Notes: generated by a model not told the origin, from the letters alone. A DNA stretch of 64,000 nucleotides from Jiangella sp. DSM 45060 (GCF_900105175.1 NZ_LT629771.1:1426001-1490000); one strand, 5' to 3'. Positions 17,661 to 27,532 are shown, counted from the stretch's first letter. Numbers and translations: made by a program.

Positions 17661-18441
17661 CACCCCTGTGCTCGACGTCGCCGGCCTGGAGGTCGGCAAC
17701 GACGCGGACCGCCCGTTCACCCTCGGCCCGCTGGACCTCGCCCTGGCGGCGCGCGAGATCGTCGGCGTCGTCGGCGACTCCGGCGCCGGCAAGTCGCTGC
17801 TCGTCTCGACGCTCACCCAGACGCTGCGCCCGTCGGCCACCGTCGTCAGCGGGCAGGTGCGGTTCGAGGACGCCGACCTGCTGACGCTGGACCACCGGCG
17901 CCAGCAGCGCATCCGCGGCGCCCGGATCGGGTTCATCGGGTCGAACCCGCACGGGCTGCTGCACCCGATGCTGCCGGTCGGCCGGCAGGTGGCGAACGTG
18001 CTGCGGGCACACGAGGCGGTCTCCAGGACCGAGGCCCGGGCCCGGGTGCTGGACATGTTCAGCGCGGTCGGCATCCCGGACCCATCCCGCCGCCTGGACG
18101 CGTACCCGCACGAGCTCAGCGGCGGGATGGCGCAGCGCGTCGTCATCGCCGTCGGGCTGATCTGCGACCCGGACCTCATCGTCGCCGACGAGCCGACCGC
18201 CGGCCTGGACGTCACCATCCAGGCGCAGGTGCTGGAGCTGATCGAGGCGCTGGTGCGGTCGCGGGAGAACCGGGCGCTGCTGCTGGCCACCCGCGACCTC
18301 GGCATCGTCGCGCGGTTCTGCGACCGCGTCGTCGTCCTGGACGACGGCCGGGTGGCCGAGCAGGGCCCGGTGCGCGACCTGTTCCGCACACCGGAGGCCG
18401 CGATCAGCCGCGAGCTGCTCACCGCGGCGCGGGGATTCTAG
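17653..18441 (+). CDS. ABC transporter ATP-binding protein (DppD/OppD-like)
   Basis: ATPase of 262 residues. Walker A GDSGAGKS is at about 41-48, the signature LSGGMAQRVV near 155, Walker B LIVADEPTAGLDV near 180. The switch-region residue normally His reads LLATRDLGIV, with Arg where most OppD proteins have His, which may weaken hydrolysis at that site. It is shorter than classical OppD (about 330 residues) and lacks the C-terminal oligopeptide-transporter extension with its Cys cluster. GTG start overlaps the permease end. It pairs with the following ATPase. Confidence 0.87.
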   Translation: MADTPVLDVAGLEVGNDADRPFTLGPLDLALAAREIVGVVGDSGAGKSLLVSTLTQTLRPSATVVSGQVRFEDADLLTLDHRRQQRIRGARIGFIGSNPHGLLHPMLPVGRQVANVLRAHEAVSRTEARARVLDMFSAVGIPDPSRRLDAYPHELSGGMAQRVVIAVGLICDPDLIVADEPTAGLDVTIQAQVLELIEALVRSRENRALLLATRDLGIVARFCDRVVVLDDGRVAEQGPVRDLFRTPEAAISRELLTAARGF

Positions 18442-18450
18442 GAGGCGGCG

Positions 18451-19467
18451 ATGACCCACGACGAGACGGTGCTGGAGTGCGCCGAGCTGGTCCGGCACTT
18501 CCCGGTCAAGGGCAGCGACAAGGTCGTGCAGGCCGTCAACGACGTGTCGCTGACGTTCGGCGCGGGCGAGACGGTGGCGCTGGTCGGCGAGAGCGGCTCG
18601 GGCAAGACGACAGTCGGCCGGATGATCCTCGGCCTGCTGGCGCCGACGTCCGGGCGGATCGTCTACCAGGGCACGGCGCTGGACGAGATGGACCGCCGGC
18701 AGCGGCGCGACTACCGCGCCGGCGTCCAGGCGGTGTTCCAGGACCCCTACGACTCGCTCGACCCGCGCCGCCCGGTGCTGGCCAGCGTCCGCGAGCCGCT
18801 GCGGCGGCTGGAACTGGAGGAGTCGTCGCGCGACGGCACGCGGCGCGCGATGGCGGCGCTCGAGGCGGTGGGGCTGGCCGGCATCACGCCGAAGACCCGG
18901 CCGCACGACCTCAGCGGCAGCGCCTGCCAGCGGGTCGGGATCGCCCGCGCGCTGGTGACGCGGCCGCGGTTCATCGTGCTGGACGAGCCGACGTCGGCGC
19001 TCAGCCCGATCGCCCGGGCCGAGGTGATGCGGTCGCTGCACGACGTGCAGCAGTCCACCGGCGTCTCGTACCTGTTCATCACGCACGACCTCGCCGTCGT
19101 CGAGTCGCTGGCGCACCGGGTCGCGGTGATGTACCTCGGCCGCGTCGTCGAGGCGGCCGCCTCCGGCGACGTGTTCGCTCGCCGGCTGCACCCCTACACC
19201 GAGGCGCTGCTCGGCTCGGTGCTCTTCCCCGACCCGGACCGGCTGGACGGGTTCGGGGTGCTGCGCGGCGAGATCCCCAGCCCGATCGACCTGCCGCCTG
19301 GCTGCGCCTTCGCCTCGCGGTGTGCCATCGCCGGCGACGACTGCCGCACGGCGGTCCCGCCGCTCATCGACGACGCCGTCGCCGGGCACCACGTGGCCTG
19401 CATCCGTCAGCGGACCCGCAGCCGCGACCGGCAACTGACGTCCACCCTCAGGAAGGAGACCCCCTGA
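18451..19467 (+). CDS. ABC transporter ATP-binding protein (DppF/OppF-like)
   Basis: ATPase of 338 residues with Walker A GESGSGKTT near residue 50, Q-loop AVFQDPYDSLDPR, Walker B FIVLDEPTSAL and switch FITHDLAVVE. The signature is LSGSACQRVGIARAL instead of LSGGQ, a substitution in the ATP-contacting loop. The C-terminal extension has the CAFASRC...C pattern of the oligopeptide ABC group, absent from its partner. AGGAGGC precedes the ATG. The gene runs directly (ATGA-type overlap) into a mycofactocin-type SDR, linking transport with oxidation. Confidence 0.88.
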   Translation: MTHDETVLECAELVRHFPVKGSDKVVQAVNDVSLTFGAGETVALVGESGSGKTTVGRMILGLLAPTSGRIVYQGTALDEMDRRQRRDYRAGVQAVFQDPYDSLDPRRPVLASVREPLRRLELEESSRDGTRRAMAALEAVGLAGITPKTRPHDLSGSACQRVGIARALVTRPRFIVLDEPTSALSPIARAEVMRSLHDVQQSTGVSYLFITHDLAVVESLAHRVAVMYLGRVVEAAASGDVFARRLHPYTEALLGSVLFPDPDRLDGFGVLRGEIPSPIDLPPGCAFASRCAIAGDDCRTAVPPLIDDAVAGHHVACIRQRTRSRDRQLTSTLRKETP

Positions 19468-20360
19468 TGACCGATCTCTCCGGCAAGGTCGCCCTGATCA
19501 GCGGCGCGGCCCGGGGCCAGGGGCGCTCGCACGCGCTGGCGCTCAGCCGCGCCGGCGCCCGGATCGTCGGCTTCGACCTCTGCGAGCAGATCCCCGCGAC
19601 GAAGATCCCGATGTCGTCGCCGGCCGATCTGGAGGAGACGAGGAAGCTGGTCGAGGCCGCCGGAGGCGAGATGCTGGCCGTCCGGGCCGACGTCCGCGAC
19701 TCTGCTCAGACCAGCGCCGTCGTCGACCAGGCGATGGACCGGTTCGGCCGTATCGACATCGTCGTCGCCAACGCCGGCATCGACTCCATCGACGCCACCA
19801 TCGACATGCCCGACGAGGCCTGGGACGCCGTCATCGACGTCAATCTCACCGGCGTGTTCCGCACCATCCGCCCGGCGCTGCGGCCGATGATCGAGGCCGG
19901 CCGCGGCGGATCCATCATCGTCACGTCGTCCTGCGCGGGCCTCACGCCGTACCCCAACCACGTGCACTACGGCGCGGCGAAGTACGGCGTCATCGGCGTC
20001 ACCCAGTGCCTGGCGCTGGAGCTGGCCGCGCACCGCATCCGCGTCAACGCGCTGGCGCCGTCGGCCGTCGGGACCGACCTCGCGCTCAACCCGGTGCTGT
20101 TCAAGCTGTTCACCGGGAAGGCGGACGCCACGGCCGAGGACGCCGCGCCGATCTTCCAGAGCCTCAACCTGATCGAGCGGCCGTGGCTGGAGCCGGAGGA
20201 GGTCAGCAACGCCGTGGTGTGGCTGTCCGGCGACGAGACCCGCGCGATCACCGGCATCGTGCTGCCGCTGGACCTCGGCTTCATGATCAAGGGCCCGTTC
20301 AACGCCCGCGACGCGGCCATGCGCCTGGACGGCAGCAGCTCCGAGGGACTGGTCTCGTGA
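19467..20360 (+). CDS. Mycofactocin-type short-chain dehydrogenase/reductase (2 of 4)
   Basis: SDR of 297 residues with GAARGQGRSHA at the nucleotide-binding loop, FDLCEQ in the strand after it, the family insert (IPMSSPADLEETRKLVEAA), ANAG, and catalytic TSSCAG...HYGAAKYGV. These are the hallmarks of the mycofactocin-associated SDR subfamily. It shares the FDLCEQ segment with the first SDR of the island but differs strongly in the C-terminal half, so it is not a recent duplicate. It starts within the stop of the importer ATPase gene and overlaps the next gene by four bases. Confidence 0.85.
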   Translation: MTDLSGKVALISGAARGQGRSHALALSRAGARIVGFDLCEQIPATKIPMSSPADLEETRKLVEAAGGEMLAVRADVRDSAQTSAVVDQAMDRFGRIDIVVANAGIDSIDATIDMPDEAWDAVIDVNLTGVFRTIRPALRPMIEAGRGGSIIVTSSCAGLTPYPNHVHYGAAKYGVIGVTQCLALELAAHRIRVNALAPSAVGTDLALNPVLFKLFTGKADATAEDAAPIFQSLNLIERPWLEPEEVSNAVVWLSGDETRAITGIVLPLDLGFMIKGPFNARDAAMRLDGSSSEGLVS

Positions 20361-20752
20361 CCGACGCCTGGCGCGAGCGCTTCCTCGCCGTCTACGAGGC
20401 AGCCCGCGGCACCGGCGACGTCGAGGCCCTCTCCGGCCTGCTCGCCCCCGGCCTCCGGCTGGAGGACCCGCAGCTGCCCGGCGGGGTGGGGTCGAAGGCG
20501 GACCTGCTGCGGCTCACCGCCGACCTCGCGTCGCGGTGCGCCCGGCTGGCCGTCCGGCGGCACGGCCCGGTGTGCGTCAGCGCCGATGGCGGCGTGTTCA
20601 CCCAGCGGTGGTTCGTCGAGGCCGACCTGGCCGGCGCCGGGACGGTGCACGTCGAGACGTTCGAGTCGTTCACCGTGACCGGCGGGCTGGTCAGCGCCGT
20701 GGCGATCTGTGTCCGGGACCTGAGGAGCAGCGATGTCCGTGCCGGAGTTTGA
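20357..20752 (+). CDS. NTF2-like / SnoaL-like small protein
   Basis: Small protein of 131 residues with the pattern of the NTF2-like cone fold: an N-terminal helix (WRERFLAVYEAARGTGDVEALSGLL), an acidic LRLEDPQLPGG turn, then alternating strands ending in HVETFESFTVTGGLVSAVAI. Members act as small isomerases, dehydratases or hydrolases, or just bind ligands. GTG start overlaps the SDR stop (GTGA), and the 3' end overlaps the hydantoinase gene by 20 bases. A role on the SDR product or hydantoinase substrate is plausible but not shown. Confidence 0.65.
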   Translation: MTDAWRERFLAVYEAARGTGDVEALSGLLAPGLRLEDPQLPGGVGSKADLLRLTADLASRCARLAVRRHGPVCVSADGGVFTQRWFVEADLAGAGTVHVETFESFTVTGGLVSAVAICVRDLRSSDVRAGV

Positions 20753-22127
20753 CCTCGTCCTCACTGGCGGGACGGTGGCCAACGCCGACGGCGACTTCCG
20801 CGCCGACGTCGCCGTCGCCGGCGGGCGCGTCGCCGCCGTGTGGCCGGCCGGCGCCGCGCCGGCGTACACGGCCGGCGAGGTGCGCGACTGCACCGGCCAG
20901 TGGATCCTGCCCGGCGGCGTCGACCCGCACGTGCACGTCGGCATCACCTTCGGCGACGTCGTCACGTCCGAGGGGCACGAGGCCTGCACCCGCGCGGCGC
21001 TGGCCGGCGGCACCACGACGATCGTCGACTTCGCCATCCCGCGGCCCGGCCAGGACCCGCTCACGGCGGTGCTGGAGCGGCAGGAGGGGGCCCGCCGCGG
21101 CGCCGTCACCGACTACGCGCTGCACGGCTGCTTCACCGACGAGCACGTCGGGAACCTCGACCAGATCGACGAGCTGGTGCGGCTCGGCGTCCGCAGCATC
21201 AAGGTCTACACGACCTACCGCGACGAGCTGATGGCCGGCGACAAGCTCATCGCCGCGGTGATGAGCGCGCTGCGTCCGCACCAGGGCCTGACCTACGTGC
21301 ACGCCGAGGACAACACGACCATCGAGCGGCTGCTGGCCGAGCTGGCCGACGCCGGGCCGATCCCGTACGAGAAGATCGTCGAGGCGCGGCCGGAGTCGGC
21401 GGAGGAGAAGGCCGTCGCCCACGTGCTGGCGCTGGCGCGGGAGCAGCGCGCGCCGGTCTACTTCGTGCACCAGTCCACGCCGGCCGCCACCGAGCTGACC
21501 CGCGCCGCGCGGGCCGCCGGCGTCCAGGCGTTCTCCGAGGTCTGCCCGCACTACCTGCTGCTGGACGAGTCCGCCTACGACGGCCGGTCGGGGGAGTGCT
21601 TCACCTGCTGCCCGCCGCTGCGGGCCCGCCCGACGGTCGACGCGCTGCTGGCGCGGACGCTCGCCGGGCAGGTGGACACCATCGCCAGCGACCACTGCGC
21701 GTTCCGGCGCGAGCACAAGTCGGCCAACGCGCACGAACTGCGGCAGATGCCGTTCGGGATGCCGGGCGTGCAGACCCGGCTGCCGGTCGTGCTGTCCGAG
21801 CTGGTCGTGCACCGGGGGCTGCCGGTGTCGGCCGCCGTCGAGCTGCTTTCCGCCGGGCCGGCCCGCCTCAGCGGCCTGTACCCGCGCAAGGGCGTCATAC
21901 GGGCCGGGTCCGACGCCGACCTCGTGCTGTGGTCCCGCGACGGCGAGACGGAGATCTCCGCCGCCGGACTGGAGCAGGCCAGCGACTACACGCCGTTCGA
22001 GGGACTGCGGGTGCACGGCCGCATCACCGCGGTCGTCCGGGCCGGCGTCGTCGTCATCGGCGACGGCGCCGCCGCCGACCCGCCGGCCGGGCGGCTGCTG
22101 CCGTCCGGCCCGATCATCGTCGACTGA
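20733..22127 (+). CDS. Dihydropyrimidinase / hydantoinase-like cyclic amidohydrolase
   Basis: Metallo-amidohydrolase of 464 residues that should open a cyclic amide ring (hydantoin, dihydropyrimidine or related). All expected binuclear-site residues are visible: DPHVHV (His66, His68), a Lys at 157 in SIKVYTTY for carbamylation, His190 (TYVHAED), His246 (YFVHQS) and Asp320 (IASDHC). The urease next door and the PuuE-like enzyme further on suggest a ureide or N-heterocycle. No dedicated N-carbamoylase is adjacent. Exact ring substrate unknown. Confidence 0.88.
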   Translation: MSVPEFDLVLTGGTVANADGDFRADVAVAGGRVAAVWPAGAAPAYTAGEVRDCTGQWILPGGVDPHVHVGITFGDVVTSEGHEACTRAALAGGTTTIVDFAIPRPGQDPLTAVLERQEGARRGAVTDYALHGCFTDEHVGNLDQIDELVRLGVRSIKVYTTYRDELMAGDKLIAAVMSALRPHQGLTYVHAEDNTTIERLLAELADAGPIPYEKIVEARPESAEEKAVAHVLALAREQRAPVYFVHQSTPAATELTRAARAAGVQAFSEVCPHYLLLDESAYDGRSGECFTCCPPLRARPTVDALLARTLAGQVDTIASDHCAFRREHKSANAHELRQMPFGMPGVQTRLPVVLSELVVHRGLPVSAAVELLSAGPARLSGLYPRKGVIRAGSDADLVLWSRDGETEISAAGLEQASDYTPFEGLRVHGRITAVVRAGVVVIGDGAAADPPAGRLLPSGPIIVD

Positions 22128-22143
22128 GAGAGGAGCGCCGTCC

Positions 22144-23067
22144 ATGACGCGCGTCGTCGTCCTGGGTGACACTGCCGCGACCCGGTACTTCCTGCGGCAG
22201 GGGCTGAGCATCCAGCAGCTGGAGTTCGTCGGGCTGGCCACCGGGCCGGACCGGGAACGGCTGGCCTACGGTTTCGAGTACGGCTCGGCCGCGAGCCGGT
22301 TCAAGGGCACCGTCGAGGTCGGCGCCGACGCCGTGGTGCTGGCCGGACGGTACGGCCGCGGCGGGCTGCGGCACGACACCATCCCGTTCCTCGACGTTCT
22401 GGGCGCCGCCCCCGGTGAGCCGGTGGCGCCGGACGTCGTGGTGCTCGCGGCGGACTGGGACCGGCCGCTGCCGGAGTGGCTGACGTCGTCGGCGCCCCGG
22501 GTGGTCCGGTTCGGCCGGCCCACGCCGGTTGCGGCGGCGGTCGCGCCGGAGGCGGTCGTCGTGCCGGCGGCGGTGGGGTGGGTGGCGGGGGAGATCGCCG
22601 CGGCGGTTCGGCCGCTGTCGGCCGTCACCGCGGCCGCCGTCGTCGCCGTCGGAGCCGCTGATCCCGCGGGGGACCCGGACCGCGACTCGGCGCTGGCCGC
22701 GCGTGGTGGCGCCGCCGGGGCCGTCGTCTCCCCGTGGCCCGCCGCCGACGGAGTCGCGGGTGCGACCGTGGCCGACGGCGCGGTGCGGGCGGTCGCGACC
22801 GCCGTGCTCCACCTCGCCGTCGAGGAGCCGGTGGAGTCGGCCGCCGTGGTCCGCCGCATCACCTCCACCGCCCGCCGCACCCGCCTCGACGTCCGCTCCG
22901 GCCCGGCCGGCGGCGCCGACGCGCTCGGCTCGGCGGACGCGCTGGTCGACGCCTCCGCGGTGACGGCGTCCGGCCGGTCGGTGGTGGTCCCCTTCCACTG
23001 CGACGTGCTCACCCTGGAGGCGGCTCTGGCCTGCGACGTCGCCACCGGGGCGGCGACATGGACCTGA
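22144..23067 (+). CDS. Divergent GAPDH-like protein without the catalytic Cys motif
   Basis: Protein of 307 residues of uncertain function. The N-terminus resembles a glyceraldehyde-3-phosphate dehydrogenase Rossmann start and has the segment [18 protein letters not shown], very like the GRFKGTVE... stretch of true GAPDH at a similar position. The C-terminal [17 protein letters not shown] also resembles the GAPDH catalytic-domain end. The SCTTN active-site motif is absent, the only Cys residues lie in the last 20 positions, and the glycine-rich NAD loop is degraded. The middle is Ala/Val/Pro-rich. It lies between the hydantoinase and urease genes, 16 bases after the former, and its 3' end overlaps ureAB by ten bases. 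It may be a binding or scaffold protein; an unrelated fold is possible. Confidence 0.5.
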   Translation: MTRVVVLGDTAATRYFLRQGLSIQQLEFVGLATGPDRERLAYGFEYGSAASRFKGTVEVGADAVVLAGRYGRGGLRHDTIPFLDVLGAAPGEPVAPDVVVLAADWDRPLPEWLTSSAPRVVRFGRPTPVAAAVAPEAVVVPAAVGWVAGEIAAAVRPLSAVTAAAVVAVGAADPAGDPDRDSALAARGGAAGAVVSPWPAADGVAGATVADGAVRAVATAVLHLAVEEPVESAAVVRRITSTARRTRLDVRSGPAGGADALGSADALVDASAVTASGRSVVVPFHCDVLTLEAALACDVATGAATWT

Positions 23068-23699
23068 CACCGGGCGACACCGAGAAGCTGCTGCTGGCCG
23101 TCGCCGGGATGGTGGCGCGGGACCGCCTCGAGCGCGGCGTCCGGCTGAACCGCCCGGAGGCGATCGCGTACCTGAGCTGCTGGGTGGTCGAGCGGGCCCG
23201 CGACGGCGCAAGCGTCACCGAGCTGATGAGCGCGGGCCGCCGGGTCCTGACCGCCGAGCAGGTGATGGACGGGGTCGCGGAGATGATCCACGACGTCCAG
23301 GTGGAGGCGACGTTCCCCGACGGCCGCAAGCTGGTCACGCTGCACCACCCGATCGGCGGGACCGGCGACGACGCCGTGGCGCCGGGCGCGGTGCGCACCG
23401 GGCCCGGCACGGTCGTGCTCAACGGCGACCGTGGCGACGCCGAGCGGCTCACGCTGACCGTCGTCAACACCGGCGACCGCCCGGTGCAGGTCGGCTCGCA
23501 CCTGCACCTCCCGGACGCGAACGAGGCGCTGGCGTTCGACCGTGACCGGGCCCGCGGGTTCCGGCTCGACGTGCCCGCGGGCACGTCGCTGCGGTTCGAG
23601 CCGGGCGTCTCCCGGACGGTGGACCTGGTCGCGCTGCGGGGGCGGCGGCACGTCCCCGGCATCCGGCGCCGCGATCGCCCGGCCGGACGGGCTGGATGA
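23058..23699 (+). CDS. ureAB: Urease gamma-beta fusion subunit
   Basis: One 213-residue chain carries both small urease subunits. Residues 1-100 are the gamma part ([29 protein letters not shown] and [25 protein letters not shown]). Residues 105-213 are the beta part ([18 protein letters not shown] and [19 protein letters not shown]). The usual beta motif GSHFHF reads GSHLHL here. It assembles with UreC into the trimeric nickel enzyme that splits urea into ammonia and carbamate. The stop overlaps the ureC start. Fusion of these subunits is known in other bacteria. Confidence 0.93.
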   Translation: MDLTPGDTEKLLLAVAGMVARDRLERGVRLNRPEAIAYLSCWVVERARDGASVTELMSAGRRVLTAEQVMDGVAEMIHDVQVEATFPDGRKLVTLHHPIGGTGDDAVAPGAVRTGPGTVVLNGDRGDAERLTLTVVNTGDRPVQVGSHLHLPDANEALAFDRDRARGFRLDVPAGTSLRFEPGVSRTVDLVALRGRRHVPGIRRRDRPAGRAG

Positions 23700-25399
23700 T
23701 GGCCGAGCTGAGCCGGGCCGCGTACGCGGCCATGTACGGCCCGACCACCGGCGACCAGGTGCGGCTGGCCGACACCGACCTGTGGCTGGAGGTCGAGCGC
23801 GACCTCACGGCCGGCGGCGAGGAGGCCGTGTTCGGCGGCGGCAAGTCGGTCCGGGAGTCGATGGCGCAGGGCACGACGACGCGGGCCGGCGGCGCGCCGG
23901 ACACCGTCATCACCAACGCCCTGATCCTGGACTGGTGGGGGATCGTGAAGGCCGACGTCGGCCTGCGCGACGGGCGCATCGTCGCCATCGGCCGGTCCGG
24001 CAACCCCGACATCGCCGACGGCGTCGACCCGGGCCTGCGGATCGGCCCGTCGACGGACGTGATCTCCGGCGAGGGCCGCATCCTCACCGCCGGCGGCATC
24101 GACCCGCACGTCCATCTGCTCTCCCCGTCGCAGCTGCACGAGGCGCTGGCCACCGGCGTCACCACGATCGCCGGCGGCGGCACCGGGCCGAGCGAGGGCT
24201 CGCGGGCCACCACTGTCACACCGGGCGCGTGGCACCTGGCCGCGCTGCACCGCGCCCTCGACGACGTGCCGTTGAACGTCCTGCTGCTGGGGAAGGGCAA
24301 CACCGTCAGCGACGACGGGCTGGCCGAACAGGTGCTGGCCGGCGCGGCCGGGTTCAAGGTGCACGAGGACTGGGGCTCCACCCCGGCAGCGATCGACGCG
24401 GCGCTACGGGCGGCCGACGCCTGGGGCGTGCAGGTGGCGCTGCACTCGGACAGCCTCAACGAGGCGGGCTTCGTCGACTCGACCATCGCGGCGATCGACG
24501 GCCGCTCGATCCACGCCTTCCACGTCGAGGGCGCGGGCGGCGGGCACGCGCCGGACATCCTGACCCTCGCCGGACTGCCGCACGTGATCCCCGGGTCGAC
24601 CAACCCGACGCTGCCGCACACCGTCAACACCGTCGCCGAGCACCTCGACATGCTGATGGTCTGCCACCACCTCAACCCGGCGATCCCGGAGGACCTCGCG
24701 TTCGCCGAGTCGCGGATCCGGGCCACCACCATCGCGGCCGAGGACGTGCTGCACGACATCGGCGCGATCTCGATCACGTCGTCCGATGCCCAGGCGATGG
24801 GCCGGATCGGCGAGGTCGTCACCCGGACCTGGCAGGTCGCCCACGCGATGAAGGCGCGGCGCAGCCGGCTGGGCGCGGGCCCGGCCGACAACGAGCGGGC
24901 CAGGCGCTACGTCGCCAAGTACACGATCAACCCGGCGATCGCGCACGGCATCGACCACCTGGTCGGATCGGTCGAGGTGGGCAAGCTGGCCGACCTCGTG
25001 CTGTGGGAGCCCGCGCTGTTCGCCGTCCGCCCGGCGCTGGTGATCAAGGGCGGCGCCATCGCCTGGGCCGCGCTCGGCGACCCGAACGCGTCGATCCCGA
25101 CGCCGCAGCCGGTGCTGCTGCGCCCGTCGTTCGGCGACGCGATCGGGTCGCGGCTGGCGGTCTCGTTCGTGGCGCCGGCCGCGCTCGACGACGGGCTCGC
25201 CGAGCGGCTGGAGCTGCGCCGCGAGCTGCACGCCGTCCGGCCCACCCGCGACGTCGGCAAGGAACAGATGATCCACAACTCGGCGCTGCCGCGGATCGAC
25301 ATCGACCCGGAGACGTTCGCCATCGACGTCGACGGCGAGCGGATCGAGCCGGCGCCGGCCGACCGGCTGCCGCTGGCCCAGCTCTACTCCCTGTTCTGA
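23696..25399 (+). CDS. ureC: Urease alpha subunit
   Basis: Catalytic subunit of 567 residues, normal length. Nickel ligands and active-site residues are in place: DPHVH (His138, His140), the Lys221 to be carbamylated in GFKVHEDWG, His250, the [13 protein letters not shown] segment and the flap MVCHHLNP with its Cys and His. The conserved [17 protein letters not shown] and [10 protein letters not shown] blocks confirm the assignment. A second ATG follows the first at 23699. The segment [10 protein letters not shown] differs from the usual GTNATTCTPG. It acts in the cytoplasm after assembly by UreD, UreF and UreG. Confidence 0.96.
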   Translation: MMAELSRAAYAAMYGPTTGDQVRLADTDLWLEVERDLTAGGEEAVFGGGKSVRESMAQGTTTRAGGAPDTVITNALILDWWGIVKADVGLRDGRIVAIGRSGNPDIADGVDPGLRIGPSTDVISGEGRILTAGGIDPHVHLLSPSQLHEALATGVTTIAGGGTGPSEGSRATTVTPGAWHLAALHRALDDVPLNVLLLGKGNTVSDDGLAEQVLAGAAGFKVHEDWGSTPAAIDAALRAADAWGVQVALHSDSLNEAGFVDSTIAAIDGRSIHAFHVEGAGGGHAPDILTLAGLPHVIPGSTNPTLPHTVNTVAEHLDMLMVCHHLNPAIPEDLAFAESRIRATTIAAEDVLHDIGAISITSSDAQAMGRIGEVVTRTWQVAHAMKARRSRLGAGPADNERARRYVAKYTINPAIAHGIDHLVGSVEVGKLADLVLWEPALFAVRPALVIKGGAIAWAALGDPNASIPTPQPVLLRPSFGDAIGSRLAVSFVAPAALDDGLAERLELRRELHAVRPTRDVGKEQMIHNSALPRIDIDPETFAIDVDGERIEPAPADRLPLAQLYSLF

Positions 25400-25400
25400 C

Positions 25401-26060
25401 ATGGCCGGGGCGGGGACGGCCGAGCTGTTCGTGCTGCTGCTCGTCGACGCCCGGCTGCCGACCGGCGCGCACGCGCACTCGGCCGGACTGGAGCCGCTGC
25501 TGCTGGCGAGCCCCGACGGACTGACCACCGACGAGCTGGCCGCCTTCGCCGCCGACCGGCTGCGCACCGTCGCGGCGGTCGAGGCCGCGACGGCGGTGCT
25601 GGCGACGCGGGGTGACGACGTCGCCGGCCTGGTCGACGCGTGGGCGGCTCGCACGCCGAGCCCCGCCGTCCGCGACGCGTCGGTCCGGCTCGGCCGGGGC
25701 TACCTGCGGCTGGCCCGCCGGCTGTGGCCGGACGCCGTCGACGACACGCTGGACGGGGCGCCGCGTGCCGTCGTCGCCGGGGTCATGGCCGGCCTCGCCG
25801 GCGTCGAGCCGCTGAGTCTGGCCCGCGCCCTGCTGTTCGAGGACGTCCAGTCCGTGGCATCGGCCGCGCTGAAGCTGTTGCCGGGCGATCCGGTCGAGAC
25901 CGTCGCGTGGACGGCCGGCCTGCATGCCCGCATCGACGAGGTGGCCCGCCGCTGCGCCGCCGTCACATCCACCGAGGACCTGCCCAGTGCCGGCGCGCCC
26001 CGCGCGGACGAGCTGGCCGAGCGGCACCGGTCCTGGCAGAGGAGGCTCTTCCATGCCTGA
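25401..26060 (+). CDS. ureF: Urease accessory protein UreF
   Basis: Helical protein of 219 residues that joins UreD and the GTPase UreG on the apo-urease during nickel insertion. Family marks are the N-terminal [20 protein letters not shown], a variant of the common D(S/A)xFPxGxFxHSxGLE motif, and a conserved Arg-rich WQRRLFHA C-terminus. It begins two bases after the ureC stop and overlaps ureG by eight bases. No ureE metallochaperone gene is present between ureC and ureF, where it often lies. Confidence 0.88.
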   Translation: MAGAGTAELFVLLLVDARLPTGAHAHSAGLEPLLLASPDGLTTDELAAFAADRLRTVAAVEAATAVLATRGDDVAGLVDAWAARTPSPAVRDASVRLGRGYLRLARRLWPDAVDDTLDGAPRAVVAGVMAGLAGVEPLSLARALLFEDVQSVASAALKLLPGDPVETVAWTAGLHARIDEVARRCAAVTSTEDLPSAGAPRADELAERHRSWQRRLFHA

Positions 26061-26748
26061 CATCCCACCGAGAGCGGTCCGCCTCGGCGTCGCCGGACCC
26101 GTCGGGACCGGCAAGACCTCGCTGATCGCCCTGCTGTGCCGCGAGCTGGCGGCGCACCTGGCGATGGCGGTCGTCACCAACGACATCTACACCGACGAGG
26201 ACGCCCGGATGCTGCGTGCCGCCGGGGTGATCGCCGCCGACCGCGTCGTCGCCGTGCAGACCGGGGCCTGCCCGCACACGGCGATCCGCGACGACGTCAC
26301 GGCGAACCTGCTCGCCGTCGAGGAGCTGGAGCAGCGGTTCGCGCCGCTGGAGCTGGTGCTGGTCGAGTCCGGCGGCGACAACCTCACCGCGACGTTCTCG
26401 CCCGCGCTGGCCGACGCGCAGATCTTCGTCCTCGACACGGCCGGCGGCGGCGACGTCGCCCGCAAGGGCGGACCGGGCATCGAGCGGGCCGACCTGCTCG
26501 TGGTGAACAAGACCGACCTCGCCCCGCATGTGGGCGTGGACGTCGCGGCCATGCTCGCCGACGCGGCCGCCGCGAGGGCCGGCGCGCCGGTGCATGGGCT
26601 GTCCCGCGACGATACGGAGTCCGTCACGGCCCTGGTCGAGTGGGTCCGGACGCTGGTGGCGCGGGTCCGCTCCGGCGCGCACGAGCCGGTGGACCCGGGA
26701 CCGATGGCGCCGCACGCGCACGTCGACGGCACCGTCCATGCGCATTGA
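26053..26748 (+). CDS. ureG: Urease accessory GTPase UreG
   Basis: GTPase of 231 residues that powers nickel delivery. Visible motifs: P-loop GPVGTGKT (15-22), [11 protein letters not shown], the metal-binding ACPHTAIR segment (CPH), the [12 protein letters not shown] block and the guanine-specificity NKTDLAP. The C-terminal tail is His-rich ([22 protein letters not shown] region), which could store nickel and partly make up for the missing UreE. It overlaps both ureF and ureD, so accessory proteins are probably produced together. Confidence 0.94.
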   Translation: MPDIPPRAVRLGVAGPVGTGKTSLIALLCRELAAHLAMAVVTNDIYTDEDARMLRAAGVIAADRVVAVQTGACPHTAIRDDVTANLLAVEELEQRFAPLELVLVESGGDNLTATFSPALADAQIFVLDTAGGGDVARKGGPGIERADLLVVNKTDLAPHVGVDVAAMLADAAAARAGAPVHGLSRDDTESVTALVEWVRTLVARVRSGAHEPVDPGPMAPHAHVDGTVHAH

Positions 26749-27448
26749 CCTGAGCCGGTCCGGCGGGCGACGCCGCCTCGACCTCGAGGCCGGCGCGCTG
26801 CGGCCGTTCGTGCTGCCCGACGACGACGGCGTCACGCGCGTCGCACTGGTCCCGGCGGTGGCCATGCTGCTGGCGGGCGACGACGTGCGCATCCACGTGC
26901 GCGTCGGGGCCGGCTGCCGGCTGCGGATCGTGGAGCCGGCCGGGACCGTCGCCTATGCCATGCGCGGCGGCTCGGCGGCGCGGTCGATCGTGGCCGAGGT
27001 AGGCCCGGACGCGACGCTGGTCTGGGAGGCGCAGCCGCTGGTGGTCGCCGACGGCGCGCGGGTCGCGCTGGACGCCGTCGTCGACGTCGCGGCCGGCGGC
27101 CGGGCGCTGCTGCGCGAGCCGCTGCTGTTCGGGCGGTCCGGCGAGGTCGGCGGCGACGTCGTGACGCGCTGCCGGGCCCGGGTGGCGGACCGGCCCGCGC
27201 TGGTCGAGGAGCTGGACCTGAGCCGGCCGGCCCGCGCGTCGCCGATCGTGCTCGGCGGCCGGCGCTGCATGGACACGATGACGGCGCTGGGCTGGCGGCT
27301 GCCCGGGACCGGCCCATCGGTGCTGCAGCTGCACGGCGAGGGCAGCGTCCGCCGCGTGCTCGCCGGGGACCTGCCCCAGAGCCCGCTGCCGGCGGCGTTC
27401 GCCGCCGCGTCAGAGCGGCTGCTGGCCCGTCAGATTAAGTTGCAGTAA
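26738..27448 (+). CDS. ureD: Urease accessory protein UreD (UreH-type)
   Basis: Protein of 236 residues with the weakly conserved UreD beta-helix pattern: [38 protein letters not shown] near the start, [16 protein letters not shown], and [18 protein letters not shown] in the middle. UreD binds apo-urease and channels nickel from UreG. It is slightly shorter than typical UreD (about 270). It is the last gene of the urease operon, with its 3' end reaching into an AT-rich inverted repeat upstream of the next regulator. Confidence 0.85.
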   Translation: MRIDLSRSGGRRRLDLEAGALRPFVLPDDDGVTRVALVPAVAMLLAGDDVRIHVRVGAGCRLRIVEPAGTVAYAMRGGSAARSIVAEVGPDATLVWEAQPLVVADGARVALDAVVDVAAGGRALLREPLLFGRSGEVGGDVVTRCRARVADRPALVEELDLSRPARASPIVLGGRRCMDTMTALGWRLPGTGPSVLQLHGEGSVRRVLAGDLPQSPLPAAFAAASERLLARQIKLQ

Positions 27449-27468
27449 CGCTTGAATTAAAGTGCAAC
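27439..27468. promoter_or_regulatory. Inverted repeat GTTGCA-N18-TGCAAC between ureD and the MerR/XRE regulator
   Basis: Perfect six-base arms (27439-27444 and 27463-27468) flank an AT-rich centre rarely seen in this GC-rich window. It lies seven bases upstream of the proposed -35 box for the next gene. It is a candidate operator for that regulator's autoregulation; the wide spacing would suit MerR- or XRE-type dimers only after DNA distortion, so the role is tentative. Confidence 0.35.
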
Positions 27469-27475
27469 GCACCCC

Positions 27476-27503
27476 TGTACAACACCAGATTCGCCGCTAC
27501 AGT
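27476..27503 (+). promoter_or_regulatory. Promoter of the MerR-XRE-cupin gene
   Basis: TGTACA (27476-27481), a 16-base spacer and a good -10 TACAGT (27498-27503). The GTG start with GGAGGAGG Shine-Dalgarno site follows about 30 bases later. It marks a new transcription unit after the urease genes. Confidence 0.5.
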
Positions 27504-27532
27504 AACCATGTAGTTCTAGTGGAGGAGGCCGG

